From positions 1 to 64,000 of the forward strand of contig JAFDZT010000005.1 of the NCBI GenBank assembly GCA_018266735.1: DNA of 64,000 nucleotides, read 5' to 3'. Position numbers and translations under genes: made by a program. The notes under the pieces were generated by a model. That model ran no database searches and was not told where the DNA came from. It worked only from the letters and a program-made list of their open reading frames with translations. The stretch comes from Bacteroidota bacterium. Lineage in GTDB: Bacteria > Bacteroidota > Ignavibacteria > Kapaibacteriales > Kapaibacteriaceae. This document shows, one piece after another, positions 48,569 to 58,400 of this stretch; the first letter of the stretch is position 1, and each line of letters begins with the position of its first letter.

Positions 48569-49876
48569 TTACGTTAACGCATCCAAGATGCGTGCCAAAT
48601 AGTGCGCGGATTCACGTCGTTCATACTTGCCGACCAATTCGATGTTCGGCGCGGCCATCGGCTCGTCGTTCTTCCAGCGCCCGTACATCGTTGCCACGAT
48701 CGTCGCAACAGCCTCGACATCCTCTTGTGGTGCGCTCATGCCGGCATTGGTCTCGAGGATCAACTGCTCGATGGCGCTTCCGTGAGGAGCGAGAGCGATC
48801 ACCGGTCGGTACGTGCCAATATACTCGTACACCTTTCCCGGAACGATCTCCGCACTTTCCTTGGCTTCGTCGACGATCAACAGGAGCACATCGCTTTGCA
48901 TCAGGTAGGCAATGCTCTCTGCATGCGGTACATAGGCGATGTTCTCAACGCTCGATGCGAAACGTGATGCGTCGAGCATGGAACGCACGTCGTCGCCGAA
49001 TCGGCCTACGAAGCGCAGCCGAACGTTCTCTGGTGCCAACACGCCGCGCGACTCCAGCATCTCGAGTGCGCGGAGGAACTTCGCAGGATTGCGACGTCCA
49101 TACATCGAGCCTGTATACGTGATCGTGAACACATCGTTCTTGACGTACGTCACCCGCGGCATGTCGTTCGAATCGAAGCCGTTCGGTACATGATGGAACT
49201 TGGACCGATCCAACGTTGGATACTTCGTGATGGCATCTTCGATGATGCCTTGCCAAGCACATTCAACGGCATCGGCCTCGGCGAACACCGAGCGTTCCAA
49301 TGATCGGTCGATGGCCGCCGGCAGGAACCATCGGTCTGGCGTTGTCAGAAAGCCCGTCCACGGATCCCGAAAGCCGGCCACCCATGGTCGTTTCGTTTGT
49401 CGATGCAGTGCGCGTCCGATCAAGGCGCACGTGTAGGGTGGCGACGACGTGTAGATCGCATCGATGTTCTCACGCTCGATGAGTTCCCTTCCCGCCTTCA
49501 CCGCCGTGAGCAACCATCCTACCCTTGCATCGGGAATGAAGAACGTTGCGCGAATGAACTCCGCCAGTCGTTCCTTCCATCCGCTGCGTTGCGAGCTGGA
49601 CTTGTTCACGTTCACGTCGATGGCCGCGGACCGTTTACCCATCAAGGCACGATAGAGATCGTACGGTTCATAGATGCGCACACGATGCACGTCCACATGA
49701 TCCGGGATCTTCTCCAACAATGACTCGTCACGGGCAGGAAAATCCCCATTCTCCACGGTGAGCACAATGGGTTTCCATCCAGCTTCATACAGGTAGGTCA
49801 CATGTTTGAGCACGCGCTGTACGCCTGGTCCACCACCCGGAGGGAAGTGATAGGCAACGACGAGAACCTTCTTCAT
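48569..49876 (-). CDS. Glycosyltransferase family 4 (GT-B)
   Basis: The 435-aa enzyme starts MKKVLVVAYHFPPGGGPGVQR, the GGG donor/acceptor loop of GT-B enzymes. The C-terminal domain has the sugar-nucleotide site SAEIVPGKVYEYIGTYRPVIA with Glu (EIVPGK...E). It transfers a sugar onto a growing surface glycan or lipid in the cytoplasm. It shares an overlapping junction (ATGA) with the methyltransferase, so it is in a glycan-assembly operon. The sugar and acceptor are unknown. Confidence 0.85.
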   Translation of the reverse strand: MKKVLVVAYHFPPGGGPGVQRVLKHVTYLYEAGWKPIVLTVENGDFPARDESLLEKIPDHVDVHRVRIYEPYDLYRALMGKRSAAIDVNVNKSSSQRSGWKERLAEFIRATFFIPDARVGWLLTAVKAGRELIERENIDAIYTSSPPYTCALIGRALHRQTKRPWVAGFRDPWTGFLTTPDRWFLPAAIDRSLERSVFAEADAVECAWQGIIEDAITKYPTLDRSKFHHVPNGFDSNDMPRVTYVKNDVFTITYTGSMYGRRNPAKFLRALEMLESRGVLAPENVRLRFVGRFGDDVRSMLDASRFASSVENIAYVPHAESIAYLMQSDVLLLIVDEAKESAEIVPGKVYEYIGTYRPVIALAPHGSAIEQLILETNAGMSAPQEDVEAVATIVATMYGRWKNDEPMAAPNIELVGKYERRESAHYLARILDALT

Positions 49877-50709
49877 GAGGGCACGCGCAGGAGGAAGGCC
49901 GCTTCCATGGCCAAGGCGCGTACGAGTCGCAGACCGGAAAGGGCGGTGATCTCAAGGGTCGGGATCCAGGCCTTGCCATACTTCCAACGAAAGACCGGAC
50001 GGAGGGCGAAGTAGCGTTGATCGAGGATCTCGAATCCTTCTGCAATGGCCGACGTGCGCACGCGATCTGCCGAGAGTCGTATCACGGCCAATCGCTCGAC
50101 CTCTTCCTTGTTCACCGTTGTCGTCTTGTTGATGAACCGTTGAAAGATCGATCGTGGAAGCATGTGGATGAAGGGCAGCTTGGCCATTCGCGTATCGAGC
50201 AATTGCTGGTGTCCGCCGAACGGGGACGTGTACGGCGGAAAGGTCACAAGGAGCACGCCACCGGGCTTCAGAAGCCTCTTGATGTTCCGCAAGGCTATGC
50301 TCGTATCGTCAAGGTGTTCGATCACATCGCGCAACATCACGATGTCGAATCGTCCATGCCATTGCTCGGGGATCTCTTCGTAGATCACGTCGTGCTCTGT
50401 GAGCTCCACGTGATATCCGGCGATCGATGCACACTTCGTTGTCACCGTGCGCAACAGCTCACCCTGGATGTCGGTGCCCAATGCGTAGGATGCACCTGCT
50501 TCGACGCAGGCCATGAGCACGCCGCCCTCGGCACAGCCGATCTCTGCAACGGCCGCATCTCGACAGGACACACCGCGCGAGGCGAGCCATGGAATGAGTG
50601 TGCCTTGTGCGAGCTTGTACTGGCTTATCCAATTCCGCGTGGTGCGCGGATGCAGCGATGCCGAGGCGATCGCGTGCACAGGATCGTGATTTGATACGGT
50701 TGGTGTCAT
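49873..50709 (-). CDS. Class I SAM-dependent methyltransferase
   Basis: The 278-aa product has the SAM-binding motif I EIGCAEGG, then an acidic GTDIQG loop and FDIVMLRDVIEHLDD, the motif of Ubi/Bio-type methyltransferases, and LLKPGGVLLVTFPPY. It probably methylates a sugar or lipid carrier, as enzymes of this class often cap glycan chains. It overlaps the GT4 gene. It is divergent from the GT2 gene. Confidence 0.82.
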   Translation of the reverse strand: MTPTVSNHDPVHAIASASLHPRTTRNWISQYKLAQGTLIPWLASRGVSCRDAAVAEIGCAEGGVLMACVEAGASYALGTDIQGELLRTVTTKCASIAGYHVELTEHDVIYEEIPEQWHGRFDIVMLRDVIEHLDDTSIALRNIKRLLKPGGVLLVTFPPYTSPFGGHQQLLDTRMAKLPFIHMLPRSIFQRFINKTTTVNKEEVERLAVIRLSADRVRTSAIAEGFEILDQRYFALRPVFRWKYGKAWIPTLEITALSGLRLVRALAMEAAFLLRVPS

Positions 50710-50729
50710 AGAACGGCCAAAGTTACGTG

Positions 50730-50737
50730 TATTTTTG
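50730..50737 (+). promoter_or_regulatory. Candidate -7 promoter element (TATTTTTG)
   Basis: TATTTTTG matches the TAnnTTTG element of Bacteroidota-type promoters and lies 17 bp before the ATG of the GT2 gene (50755), in the gap from the divergent methyltransferase gene. No clear -33 TTTG is present, so confidence is modest. Confidence 0.4.
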
Positions 50738-50754
50738 TGCCAATCCCTACCCCT

Positions 50755-51756
50755 ATGAAGTACTCCATCATCGTTGCCATCTATAACCGTCCGGATGAAT
50801 TGGACGAGTTGCTAGAGAGCCTCACCCATCAGACCTATACCAACTTCGAAGTGATCGTTGTGGAGGACGGATCCTCCATTCCGTGCAAGGAGGTGTGCGA
50901 GCGGTATCGCGGTCGACTGAGCGTACAGTACTATGCGAAGGAGAACACCGGACCGGGTCCGTCGCGGAACTACGGATGCCGACGTGCCACGGGTGACTAC
51001 TTCCTGTTCATCGACTCGGATTGTACCGTGCCCGCCGAGTACATGCAGGCCATCGATACAGCCGTGGATGCGCAGGGACTGGATGCCTTTGGTGGACCCG
51101 ACCGAGAGCATGCCTCGTTCACGCCCATGCAGAAGGCCATCAGTTACTCGATGACGTCCTTCCTCACCACGGGCGGGATCCGTGGTAAAAAGGTTCGCGT
51201 TGGTGGCGTGTTCCATCCACGCTCATTCAACATGGGGATCTCGCGCGCCGTGTTCAACAAGACCGATGGGTTTGCCCAGATGCGGTTCGGCGAGGACGTG
51301 GAGTTCAGCATTCGCATGATCGAGCATGGCTTTCGTGTTGCCCTTATCCCTGAGGCCTTCGTCTACCATAAGCGCCGTACCGATCTGAAGAAGTTCTTCA
51401 AGCAGGTGCACAACAGCGGCATGGCGCGCATCAGCATTTTCCTCCGTCACCGCGATTCCCTCAAGCTCACACATATCCTCCCTGCCGCCTTCACCATCTA
51501 CTGCCTTGTGGCCTTGGTGTATGCGCTGTTCATACCATTCGGTTGGGTGGCCGCTGCACCATTGGCACTCTTTGTGATGGCTGTGTTCATCGAGGGAAGT
51601 GTTCGGTATCGCTCGGCATCGTTGGGAGTGCTTTGCGTTGCCGCATCCATTGTGCAACTGATCGGTTACGGAATTGGATTCATCCGCGCCGTGGTATGGC
51701 GTATCATGATGAACAAGCCAGACGTGGTGGCCTTCGAACGGACGTTCTATAAGTGA
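50755..51756 (+). CDS. Glycosyltransferase family 2
   Basis: ATG 50755 was chosen because the conserved start MKYSIIVAIYNRPDELDELLES begins here. The 333-aa enzyme has VVEDGSS (nucleotide loop), FLFIDSDCTV (the DxD-like metal site) and FNMGISRAVF...RFGEDVEFS (catalytic E-D-V-E). Two TM helices near the C-terminus (about 245-310) anchor it to the inner membrane. It transfers a sugar to a lipid-linked or surface glycan. It is convergent with the GT9 gene, overlapping by 10 bp. Confidence 0.85.
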   Translation: MKYSIIVAIYNRPDELDELLESLTHQTYTNFEVIVVEDGSSIPCKEVCERYRGRLSVQYYAKENTGPGPSRNYGCRRATGDYFLFIDSDCTVPAEYMQAIDTAVDAQGLDAFGGPDREHASFTPMQKAISYSMTSFLTTGGIRGKKVRVGGVFHPRSFNMGISRAVFNKTDGFAQMRFGEDVEFSIRMIEHGFRVALIPEAFVYHKRRTDLKKFFKQVHNSGMARISIFLRHRDSLKLTHILPAAFTIYCLVALVYALFIPFGWVAAAPLALFVMAVFIEGSVRYRSASLGVLCVAASIVQLIGYGIGFIRAVVWRIMMNKPDVVAFERTFYK

Positions 51757-52820
51757 TCGGTTACAGCGTTGGCAACGCGTTCCACCGAAAGGTGGTCCAT
51801 GCACTGATACGCTGGATTCGTGCAGGCATGCTTGAAGTAGCAGGTGCAGGGCTTGTCGGGCTGTAAGAGAACTCCCCTGCCGTAGAGTTCGAACTCGTGC
51901 GGGTTGAAGATGTTGTTCATCAACACGACGTGTTTGCGTAGGCCAATGGCTGCATGCAGGGCCATCGTGACGGTGGTCACCACGGCATCACAGGCATTGA
52001 CGAGCCCAAAAAACTTCTTGATGGAGAACGTTCCGGGATAGTAGGCTCCCGTTGACGCAGCGATCTCGAGATTGCGATCGTGCTCTGCAGGTCCGCCTAA
52101 CAGCACCACGCGACACCCTCGCTCCGTGAGCGTGTGCACCAGTGATTCCCACGACGCTCGAGGCCATTCGCGGGCCACCCAACGGTCGCCACAGCCCGTG
52201 TTCAAGCCAACGAGCGGTCCCTTCCCTGCGGGAAGCGGACATGGTGGCGCACCGGGATCGTCGATCACATACTCTTGCTTCGCATAGGGCAGATCGCAGA
52301 TCGCAAAGATCTCTTCCGGATAGGAAAGGGTGTTCTGTTGATTCACATCGTCGAACAGCCCTGTAAGGAACTTTGGCACAGCTCGTTCATCCACGGGATG
52401 CGGACGTCCATCCTGCCACGTGTATCCGTATCGTGCTTGCGCGGAAACAGAGGCCATGATGGCGCATGCATGTGGGTCTTTATCAAGGTTGATCGCAACA
52501 TCGAACGACGTTGCCTGGATCGTCAGCACATGTTCCAAGGTGAGCGACAGGCGCTTATGCACTCGTTGCGGGAGCACGTCAACGGATTGAGTCAACCACC
52601 AGATCTCACGTCCAGGATACTTCTCTTGAAGGGCGGAAAGGAGCGGGGTGGTGCGGATCACGTCGCCCGTTGCAGCTAGCTTGATGATCAGGATCCGACC
52701 GACCGTCTTGTCATAGAACGCACACCCGTCGCAATGGACGCCATGCTCCTTATGGGGCTTACATGGTACGTCGCCGCGAAAATGAGCACAGTCGGAGTGG
52801 ATCACCATCGATGAACTCAT
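51747..52820 (-). CDS. Glycosyltransferase family 9 (heptosyltransferase-like) with cysteine clusters
   Basis: The 357-aa product has the GT9 core: RILIIKLAATGDVIRTTPLL, NTGCGDRWVAREWP, RVVLLGGPAEHDR and VVTTVTMALHAAIGLRKHVV, the sugar-nucleotide site. Residues 11-33 carry Cys11, Cys20, Cys30 and Cys33 (RGDVPCKPHKEHGVHCDGC), and the C-terminus has CTCYFKHAC then a fourth Cys. This is a variant of the family with metal- or cluster-like Cys sets at both ends. It probably acts on LPS-like or other surface glycans. It converges with the GT2 gene. Confidence 0.85.
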   Translation of the reverse strand: MSSSMVIHSDCAHFRGDVPCKPHKEHGVHCDGCAFYDKTVGRILIIKLAATGDVIRTTPLLSALQEKYPGREIWWLTQSVDVLPQRVHKRLSLTLEHVLTIQATSFDVAINLDKDPHACAIMASVSAQARYGYTWQDGRPHPVDERAVPKFLTGLFDDVNQQNTLSYPEEIFAICDLPYAKQEYVIDDPGAPPCPLPAGKGPLVGLNTGCGDRWVAREWPRASWESLVHTLTERGCRVVLLGGPAEHDRNLEIAASTGAYYPGTFSIKKFFGLVNACDAVVTTVTMALHAAIGLRKHVVLMNNIFNPHEFELYGRGVLLQPDKPCTCYFKHACTNPAYQCMDHLSVERVANAVTDHL

Positions 52821-52821
52821 G

Positions 52822-53565
52822 TTAGAGGCGCACCTGGACCATGAACGTGAAGTTCAGCTGCCACACAAGGCTTTCCGGTCCTTCGTTCCGTCGGTCCGGT
52901 GTAAGGAGCTCACCACGTCCACCCTCGGAGGTTGGTCGGGTATCGCGACCGATGAAGTTCACAGCTCCCATGCCCACACTCGTGTTGAGGAAGACAGGGT
53001 AGTAGATCTCTCCTTCGATACCAAGACGTGCAAGGGCGCCGAGTCGAAAGGCGTCGGGCTTCGCTTCGATGGTCTCATCCGTACTTGGAATTCCATTGGC
53101 GTACGTGTAGACCTTTTGAATGGTGCTGTTGGTGAACATGGTACCGCGCAGCTCCAACCCGGAGTAGACCCGTGCAAAGGCAAGCGGGAACTCAAGGAAC
53201 GAATATTCGAAGCCGGCTAGTAGCGTGTATGCCTGACAGCTGTGTTTCAAATACACCGTGTTGAAGGTGGCAGCCCATGACTGCGCGCCGGTGTACGACG
53301 TGTAATCGAATCCCATCGGGATGCGAAAGGTCTTTTGCTTGTCCAGATCGGCATAGGCACGAAGGCCCCAGCCGAACTGCATTCCATCGAACGAGCCACC
53401 GGTGATGCTCGAGTCTTCTCCGACCATCCGATATGTTGCCGGGTTGTCGTTCACGATCCATTGTGTTGACAGACCGGTACCCAAACGATACCGCACTTGC
53501 GCATGTACATCAACTGCACATACGACAACTGCGATCGCCATCAACAGTGAAATGCGGAACTTCAT
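52822..53565 (-). CDS. Outer-membrane beta-barrel protein of unknown function
   Basis: The 247-aa product has a signal peptide (MKFRISLLMAIAVVVCAVDVHA). Alternating strands such as FRIPMGFDYTSYTG and AFARVYSGLELRGTM follow, with a terminal strand WQLNFTFMVQVRL. It lies 1 bp from the GT9 gene and 3 bp from the DPM-like gene on the same strand, so it belongs to the glycan operon and may act in glycan export or display. The family is not recognised. Confidence 0.75.
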   Translation of the reverse strand: MKFRISLLMAIAVVVCAVDVHAQVRYRLGTGLSTQWIVNDNPATYRMVGEDSSITGGSFDGMQFGWGLRAYADLDKQKTFRIPMGFDYTSYTGAQSWAATFNTVYLKHSCQAYTLLAGFEYSFLEFPLAFARVYSGLELRGTMFTNSTIQKVYTYANGIPSTDETIEAKPDAFRLGALARLGIEGEIYYPVFLNTSVGMGAVNFIGRDTRPTSEGGRGELLTPDRRNEGPESLVWQLNFTFMVQVRL

Positions 53566-53568
53566 AGG

Positions 53569-54603
53569 CTACACTCGTTCTCGAATACTATAACGCTGGG
53601 TTTCAAGTGAGTTCTTGACGATGAGCTCACCGATCAGACCGATGGAAATGAGCTGAACGCCAACAATGATCATGGCAACACCGAAGAGGGCAAGTGGTCG
53701 TTGACTCAACGAGGTGAGCCCCATGAACCACTCGATCACCAGATAGAGATCCGTTGCAAAGCCGACCACGGCGAACAAGGAACCGACCGTTCCAAAGAAG
53801 TGTAGTGGTCGCTTCACGTACCGTGTGGTGAACATCACGGTGAGCAGATCCAGGAATCCCTTCAGGAACCTGCTGGCCCCGAACTTCGAGGTGCCATACT
53901 TGCGTGAATGATGTAAAACGGGGATCTCCGTTACACGGAAACCTTCCCAATGCGCCAGAGCGGGGATGTAGCGGTGCATTTCACCATACACCTGCACGGT
54001 GTCCACCACTTCACGTCGGTATCCCTTCAGTCCGCAATTGAAGTCATGCAGCTTGATGCCGCTCATCATCGACGTCACGGCATTGAAGAGTTTCGATGGG
54101 ATCGTCTTATGCCATGGATCGTGACGCTTGCGCTTCCAACCCGACACAAGATCGAACCCTTCGTCGAGTTTCGAGATCAGGGCAGGTATCTCATTTGGAT
54201 CATCCTGGAGATCTGCATCCATGGTGATCACGATATCGCCCGTCACTTCGGCAAATCCAACAGCAAGAGCAGCGGACTTTCCATAGTTCCGTCGAAATCG
54301 AATGGCCTTGAATTTCTGGTTCCGTGCATGGATATCGCGGATGACATCGTAGGAGCGATCCGTAGACCCATCGTCGACAAAGATCACTTCGTAGTTGCTT
54401 CGTGTGATCCTATCGAGCACCTGTTCAAGCTGTCGCGAGAGTTCCGGAAGAGACTCTTCTTCATTCAACAACGGGATCACGACACTTACTTTTTGCGTCG
54501 TAAGCGACGGAACTCTTCCACCACCATCCCTACCGCGCTGTTCGTTGCGTGGACGGTATCTGCGGCGTCTATTTCGCTGTTGATCGTTGTTCTCTTCACT
54601 CAT
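53569..54603 (-). CDS. Glycosyltransferase family 2, DPM/ArnC-like
   Basis: ATG 54603 was chosen because upstream sequence is the C-terminus of the next gene. The 344-aa product begins with a basic, Arg/Asn-rich tail (RNRRRRYRPRNEQRGRDGGG). A GT-A domain follows with VVIPLLNEEESL, FVDDGSTD and TMDADLQDDP (the metal-binding DxD), then two C-terminal TM helices (about 262-335). It would make polyprenyl-phosphate-linked sugar, as in ArnC or dolichol-phosphate mannosyltransferase. The gene is 3 bp upstream of the beta-barrel gene in the glycan operon. Confidence 0.87.
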   Translation of the reverse strand: MSEENNDQQRNRRRRYRPRNEQRGRDGGGRVPSLTTQKVSVVIPLLNEEESLPELSRQLEQVLDRITRSNYEVIFVDDGSTDRSYDVIRDIHARNQKFKAIRFRRNYGKSAALAVGFAEVTGDIVITMDADLQDDPNEIPALISKLDEGFDLVSGWKRKRHDPWHKTIPSKLFNAVTSMMSGIKLHDFNCGLKGYRREVVDTVQVYGEMHRYIPALAHWEGFRVTEIPVLHHSRKYGTSKFGASRFLKGFLDLLTVMFTTRYVKRPLHFFGTVGSLFAVVGFATDLYLVIEWFMGLTSLSQRPLALFGVAMIIVGVQLISIGLIGELIVKNSLETQRYSIRERV

Positions 54604-54610
54604 GGGGCGA

Positions 54611-55387
54611 TCACTGCTTAATGAATAGGGATCGAGTTGTCCTGCCGTCTGCATGCGTCAACGAGAGAACGTATGAAGCCGAAGGCCAGTGTGCAGTCGT
54701 GATGGATATGTCCATCCCTTCTGCTTTGCCGCCCTCCATCATTTCTCCATGCAGTGTACGTACGGTGTACGATCGCAATGGAGCATCTGTTCGGGCATGC
54801 AACACATTGGTGCAAGGTAATGGATAGACCGATGCCGACCGCATGGGTTCTTCTTGTACCGACAACGCTGTTGTGTTGTACCACACGATCAGTTTATAGA
54901 GCGTGATACTTGGGTTGGCAATGTCGAGGCTTGCATTTGGCACCAACTTGGCTTTCGCCACGTTGTCCGGGAAGGTCGTGTACCCGTCGACGAGCCATGC
55001 AGAGTCGATCAACTCCGGCAGTGGCGTCAACCACGTCCACTTCAACGTCCCACCATCCCAATTCACCTGCATGTCATACTCCTCACGATAGGTCGTCCCT
55101 GGTGTGAGGAACCGATAGTCGCGAGGACTGAGCCAGATCTCTTCTGGTGTAGGTGGAATGCTCCACACATAGAAGATACCGGACGGCAGCGGAAGCGTGG
55201 GGATCTCGATCTCGTTGAGCGCAGAGTCGACGCCCACGGTACCGATCCTACTTGCACCAAGGAACATCGTATAGCTCTTCGATCCATTTGGTGTGGTGTT
55301 CTTCGCCGTCAAAGTGATCGTTGGCGTTTGTGCACCGCACCAAACAGAAGAAAGTGCAAGCAGGGTGGCAAGGATGGAGATCTTCAT
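54611..55387 (-). CDS. Secreted protein with T9SS sorting domain
   Basis: The 258-aa product has a signal peptide (MKISILATLLALSSVWCGA), a beta-rich middle with WYNTTALSVQEEPMR and the usual final sorting domain (residues about 183-258, SVYPLPCTNVLHARTD ending SLFIKQ). It is small for a T9SS cargo. Function is unknown. It overlaps no gene; the terminator at 55411-55443 lies upstream, so it may have its own promoter. Confidence 0.75.
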   Translation of the reverse strand: MKISILATLLALSSVWCGAQTPTITLTAKNTTPNGSKSYTMFLGASRIGTVGVDSALNEIEIPTLPLPSGIFYVWSIPPTPEEIWLSPRDYRFLTPGTTYREEYDMQVNWDGGTLKWTWLTPLPELIDSAWLVDGYTTFPDNVAKAKLVPNASLDIANPSITLYKLIVWYNTTALSVQEEPMRSASVYPLPCTNVLHARTDAPLRSYTVRTLHGEMMEGGKAEGMDISITTAHWPSASYVLSLTHADGRTTRSLFIKQ

Positions 55388-55410
55388 GTGAGGCCGCTGG
55401 ATCGTATAGG

Positions 55411-55443
55411 AATAAAAAAAGGCAGCAGTTTCCTGCTGCCTTT
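55411..55443 (-). terminator. Strong intrinsic terminator of the large T9SS surface-protein gene
   Basis: AAAGGCAGCAG and CTGCTGCCTTT form a stem with loop of four bases. On the minus strand it is followed by a run of seven T (TTTTTTTATT). It is the clearest intrinsic terminator in the window and follows the 1,033-aa T9SS protein gene by about 19 bp. Confidence 0.9.
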
Positions 55444-55461
55444 CTTTGTAATCGCCATGGT

Positions 55462-58400
55462 TTAGCGGACGATCGTCACCGATGAGGTGAAGACGTTGCC
55501 ACCGTTGTTGAGCTTCACGATATAACGACCGGCTGGCAGAGCTGCAGCATTGAGGTCTGCGCTATATATGCCCATTGTCATATCTGTGTCCACGATCGTG
55601 GCCACGAGTTCACCAACAGCATTGTAGAGACCAAGTGTAACTCGACCGTTGTTCACAACTGTGTAGTTCACAGCAGCCGTTTGAGCGACTGGGTTCGGAG
55701 CTACAGCAACCGTGAGAGCATTCGTGCCGACTTCTTCTGCCATAAGGCGGATAGCCGGTGTATTGCTGTTGTCGATCTTGATCGTATTCGTAACACCGGC
55801 CTTGATCGAACCGAGGATCGAACCTGTCACTGCGTTGACCACAGTATAGTTGCGATCTGGGTAGTTCATCGTGACCGACATTGGGAACGAAACGCCTTGC
55901 AGGTTGATCACTGGGCTCACAGCATCTTCAACATACATGTTCGTGTTGAAGCGAACATCGAAGAGGTTGTGCGGAGCAACTGGTGGCAGTTCGAACATAT
56001 CACGTGCTTCGACCTTCGTACGCTCAGCAAGGTAAAGGTCCGTGGACTTACCGCTCACGTCGTTGATCGACACTTGCGTTGCATTTGCCAGCACGCTGTT
56101 GCGAGCGGCTGCCATGTTGATGCCTGTCTTGCCGTTTGAGCGAGCGGACATCTTCAGGTATGCATGACCACTGATCTTCATCCAGTGACCACGACCCGGT
56201 ACAAGCTCAGTGATCGCCTCATAACCACGGTTCGTGTTATAGCGATAGATGTCACCGAGGATCTGAGCATCTGCGGTACCGATGACCGTAAGGCCGATCG
56301 CTTCCGTGTTGATAGGTGTAGACAGCGAACCGATCGTGTTCCAACCTTCATACAGCTCTGTCTTGTAGGTGTCTTCGTCGATGCGCGTCAGGCGTACACC
56401 GGCGATGGTCTTGTCAACTTCTTCAGCATACTTCATGAAGTAACCGATACCTGGCTTGACCGTTTGGTTTTGCTGGTATGTGTTCTGCGAGAAGAACACA
56501 GGAATGTTCAGTGCCTTCTTGAAGACATCCTTGTAGAATGCCGACGATGGGTTCACAGGTACCGAAAGAAGATTCCATCCCTTGTTGATGACTGGGAAGG
56601 AAACGACCTTTGGAAGTGTGTATTCGATCGCGAATGCCGTGATGTCTGCATCGCGGATCGTGAAGGAGTACTTCGTTCCACCAAGGCTCGTTGCTTGACG
56701 CATGTTCACGTTGAAGCGCTCACCGTTGAGGATGTCGCGAATGAACAGGTCGGAACCGGCAGGGAAGTCATCCGTGTCCCACGACACAACGATCGGATAG
56801 TTCAGAGCGCTACCAGCATTGAAGCGGCAGATGTACACGAGCGTCGTGTCCGAATAGATGTTGCGGATATCACGCGAAGCGAACTTCGGACGGCTCGTGC
56901 TGGCTGCCCACAGGTCGCCAAGACCGAACTGATAGATATCGTTTCCATCCTTCGTTTGTGGATACCAGCGAGCACCAAATCCATTCAGTGCGCCTTGATA
57001 TACCGTTTCGCCGAAGAGTGTGTCAACGGAGTCACGTGCGCGAGCACCTACACCGAAGATGATGTTCGTGCGCTCGATCGGATTGTTCGAGTTACGCAGT
57101 TCGAGACGGATACCGCGTGTAGGACCGGAAGGACCTGCTTGCCACTGGTTCGCTTCGTCGAACTGGCTTGGTTCGAATGGAGGACGGAAGTAAATGAACG
57201 TCACCTTCATACGTACTGGGGACACGTCCGCAGAGTAGGAAGAGAACGTCAAGTATCCAACATAGATACCTGCTACCTCGCCGCCTTCACCAAGTGGAAG
57301 TTCGTTCGGATCGCAGATGACACGCATGTTCAGGTCACGCTGCAGTGTCGTTGGGTTTCCAAGTGGATCCGTTCCGTTCGTCGTACCAAGGATACCCTTG
57401 TCGAGATACTGGATGAAGCCTTGGCGAACTGGATTCGGGAATGGATTCACTTCACCCGTTCCACCCTTCGTGAACGACTTGAACTTCAGCCACTTCGAAT
57501 CGGATTGAACGAAGATCTCCGTCATACGGGATCCAGCTGTTGCGTTGATAACATCAACGTCGCGCGTACCGATACCGTTTACGGCATCATCATACGTAGA
57601 ACCAGAATCCAACGTGATCGGATCTACGATGAACCATTGCTGGTTGTTCGAGTTGTCAACGGAGTCGGCGATACGGAAGCGACGATCCGAAACGTTCGTG
57701 AACGTGAAGCGTGGGATCTCGTCCGTTACTTCCAACCAGATCATGCCGTAGCGTGATGGACGGAGTGGATCGCGAACCTGCTCTTGCTGATTAGCATCGA
57801 TGTAGTAGTTGTCTACGCCACCAAGACCTGCGTAACGACCTGGGGTTGGATCGTTCGGGAACGTAAGTTCCTTACCAACTTGGAAGTCGTTGTAGAAGAG
57901 CGTGTCGTTCGTGATGATGAGTGGTGTACGTGCGCTCACGGGGTTCGAAGCAGGGTTTGCCAGAACACGGAAACGCATGTAGAACATTTCAACAAAAGGA
58001 CGCTGATCGCATGCGTCGGTGGAATTGCCTGTTTGTGGCAATGCCTTTGGCGACACAGCTGTGATCATCACGCGCTTGCCACGAAGACGGTTTTGGATCG
58101 GACCGTTGATCACGTTCTGATACGATGTATCGCGTGCAACACTTGTCGAGAACTCGAAGTCCTTTGCGAGGCAGTTCAAAGGCATAGCCTGGTTACCACG
58201 CAGAGGTCCGTTCTTGTCGATCCCAACAAATTCAACCGCCGTGCTGTCGAACTGCACCTTCATCTTGAAGCTGTAGATCGGGAACGCCTTGTACGTGGTC
58301 GTGGTGCGCCAGCAGTTCTTTACGAAAACTGGTACCAAGATCTCACGTACACCATTGTCACCACTGCGGGGTGCCCAGATGCGGCCATCCGGGTAATACG

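Noticed and set aside
56164-57756. A 530-codon plus-strand frame opposite the 1,033-aa surface protein
   Set aside because: Antisense to a well-supported gene with a signal peptide, sorting domain and terminator; the product is Arg/Cys/His-rich shadow sequence.
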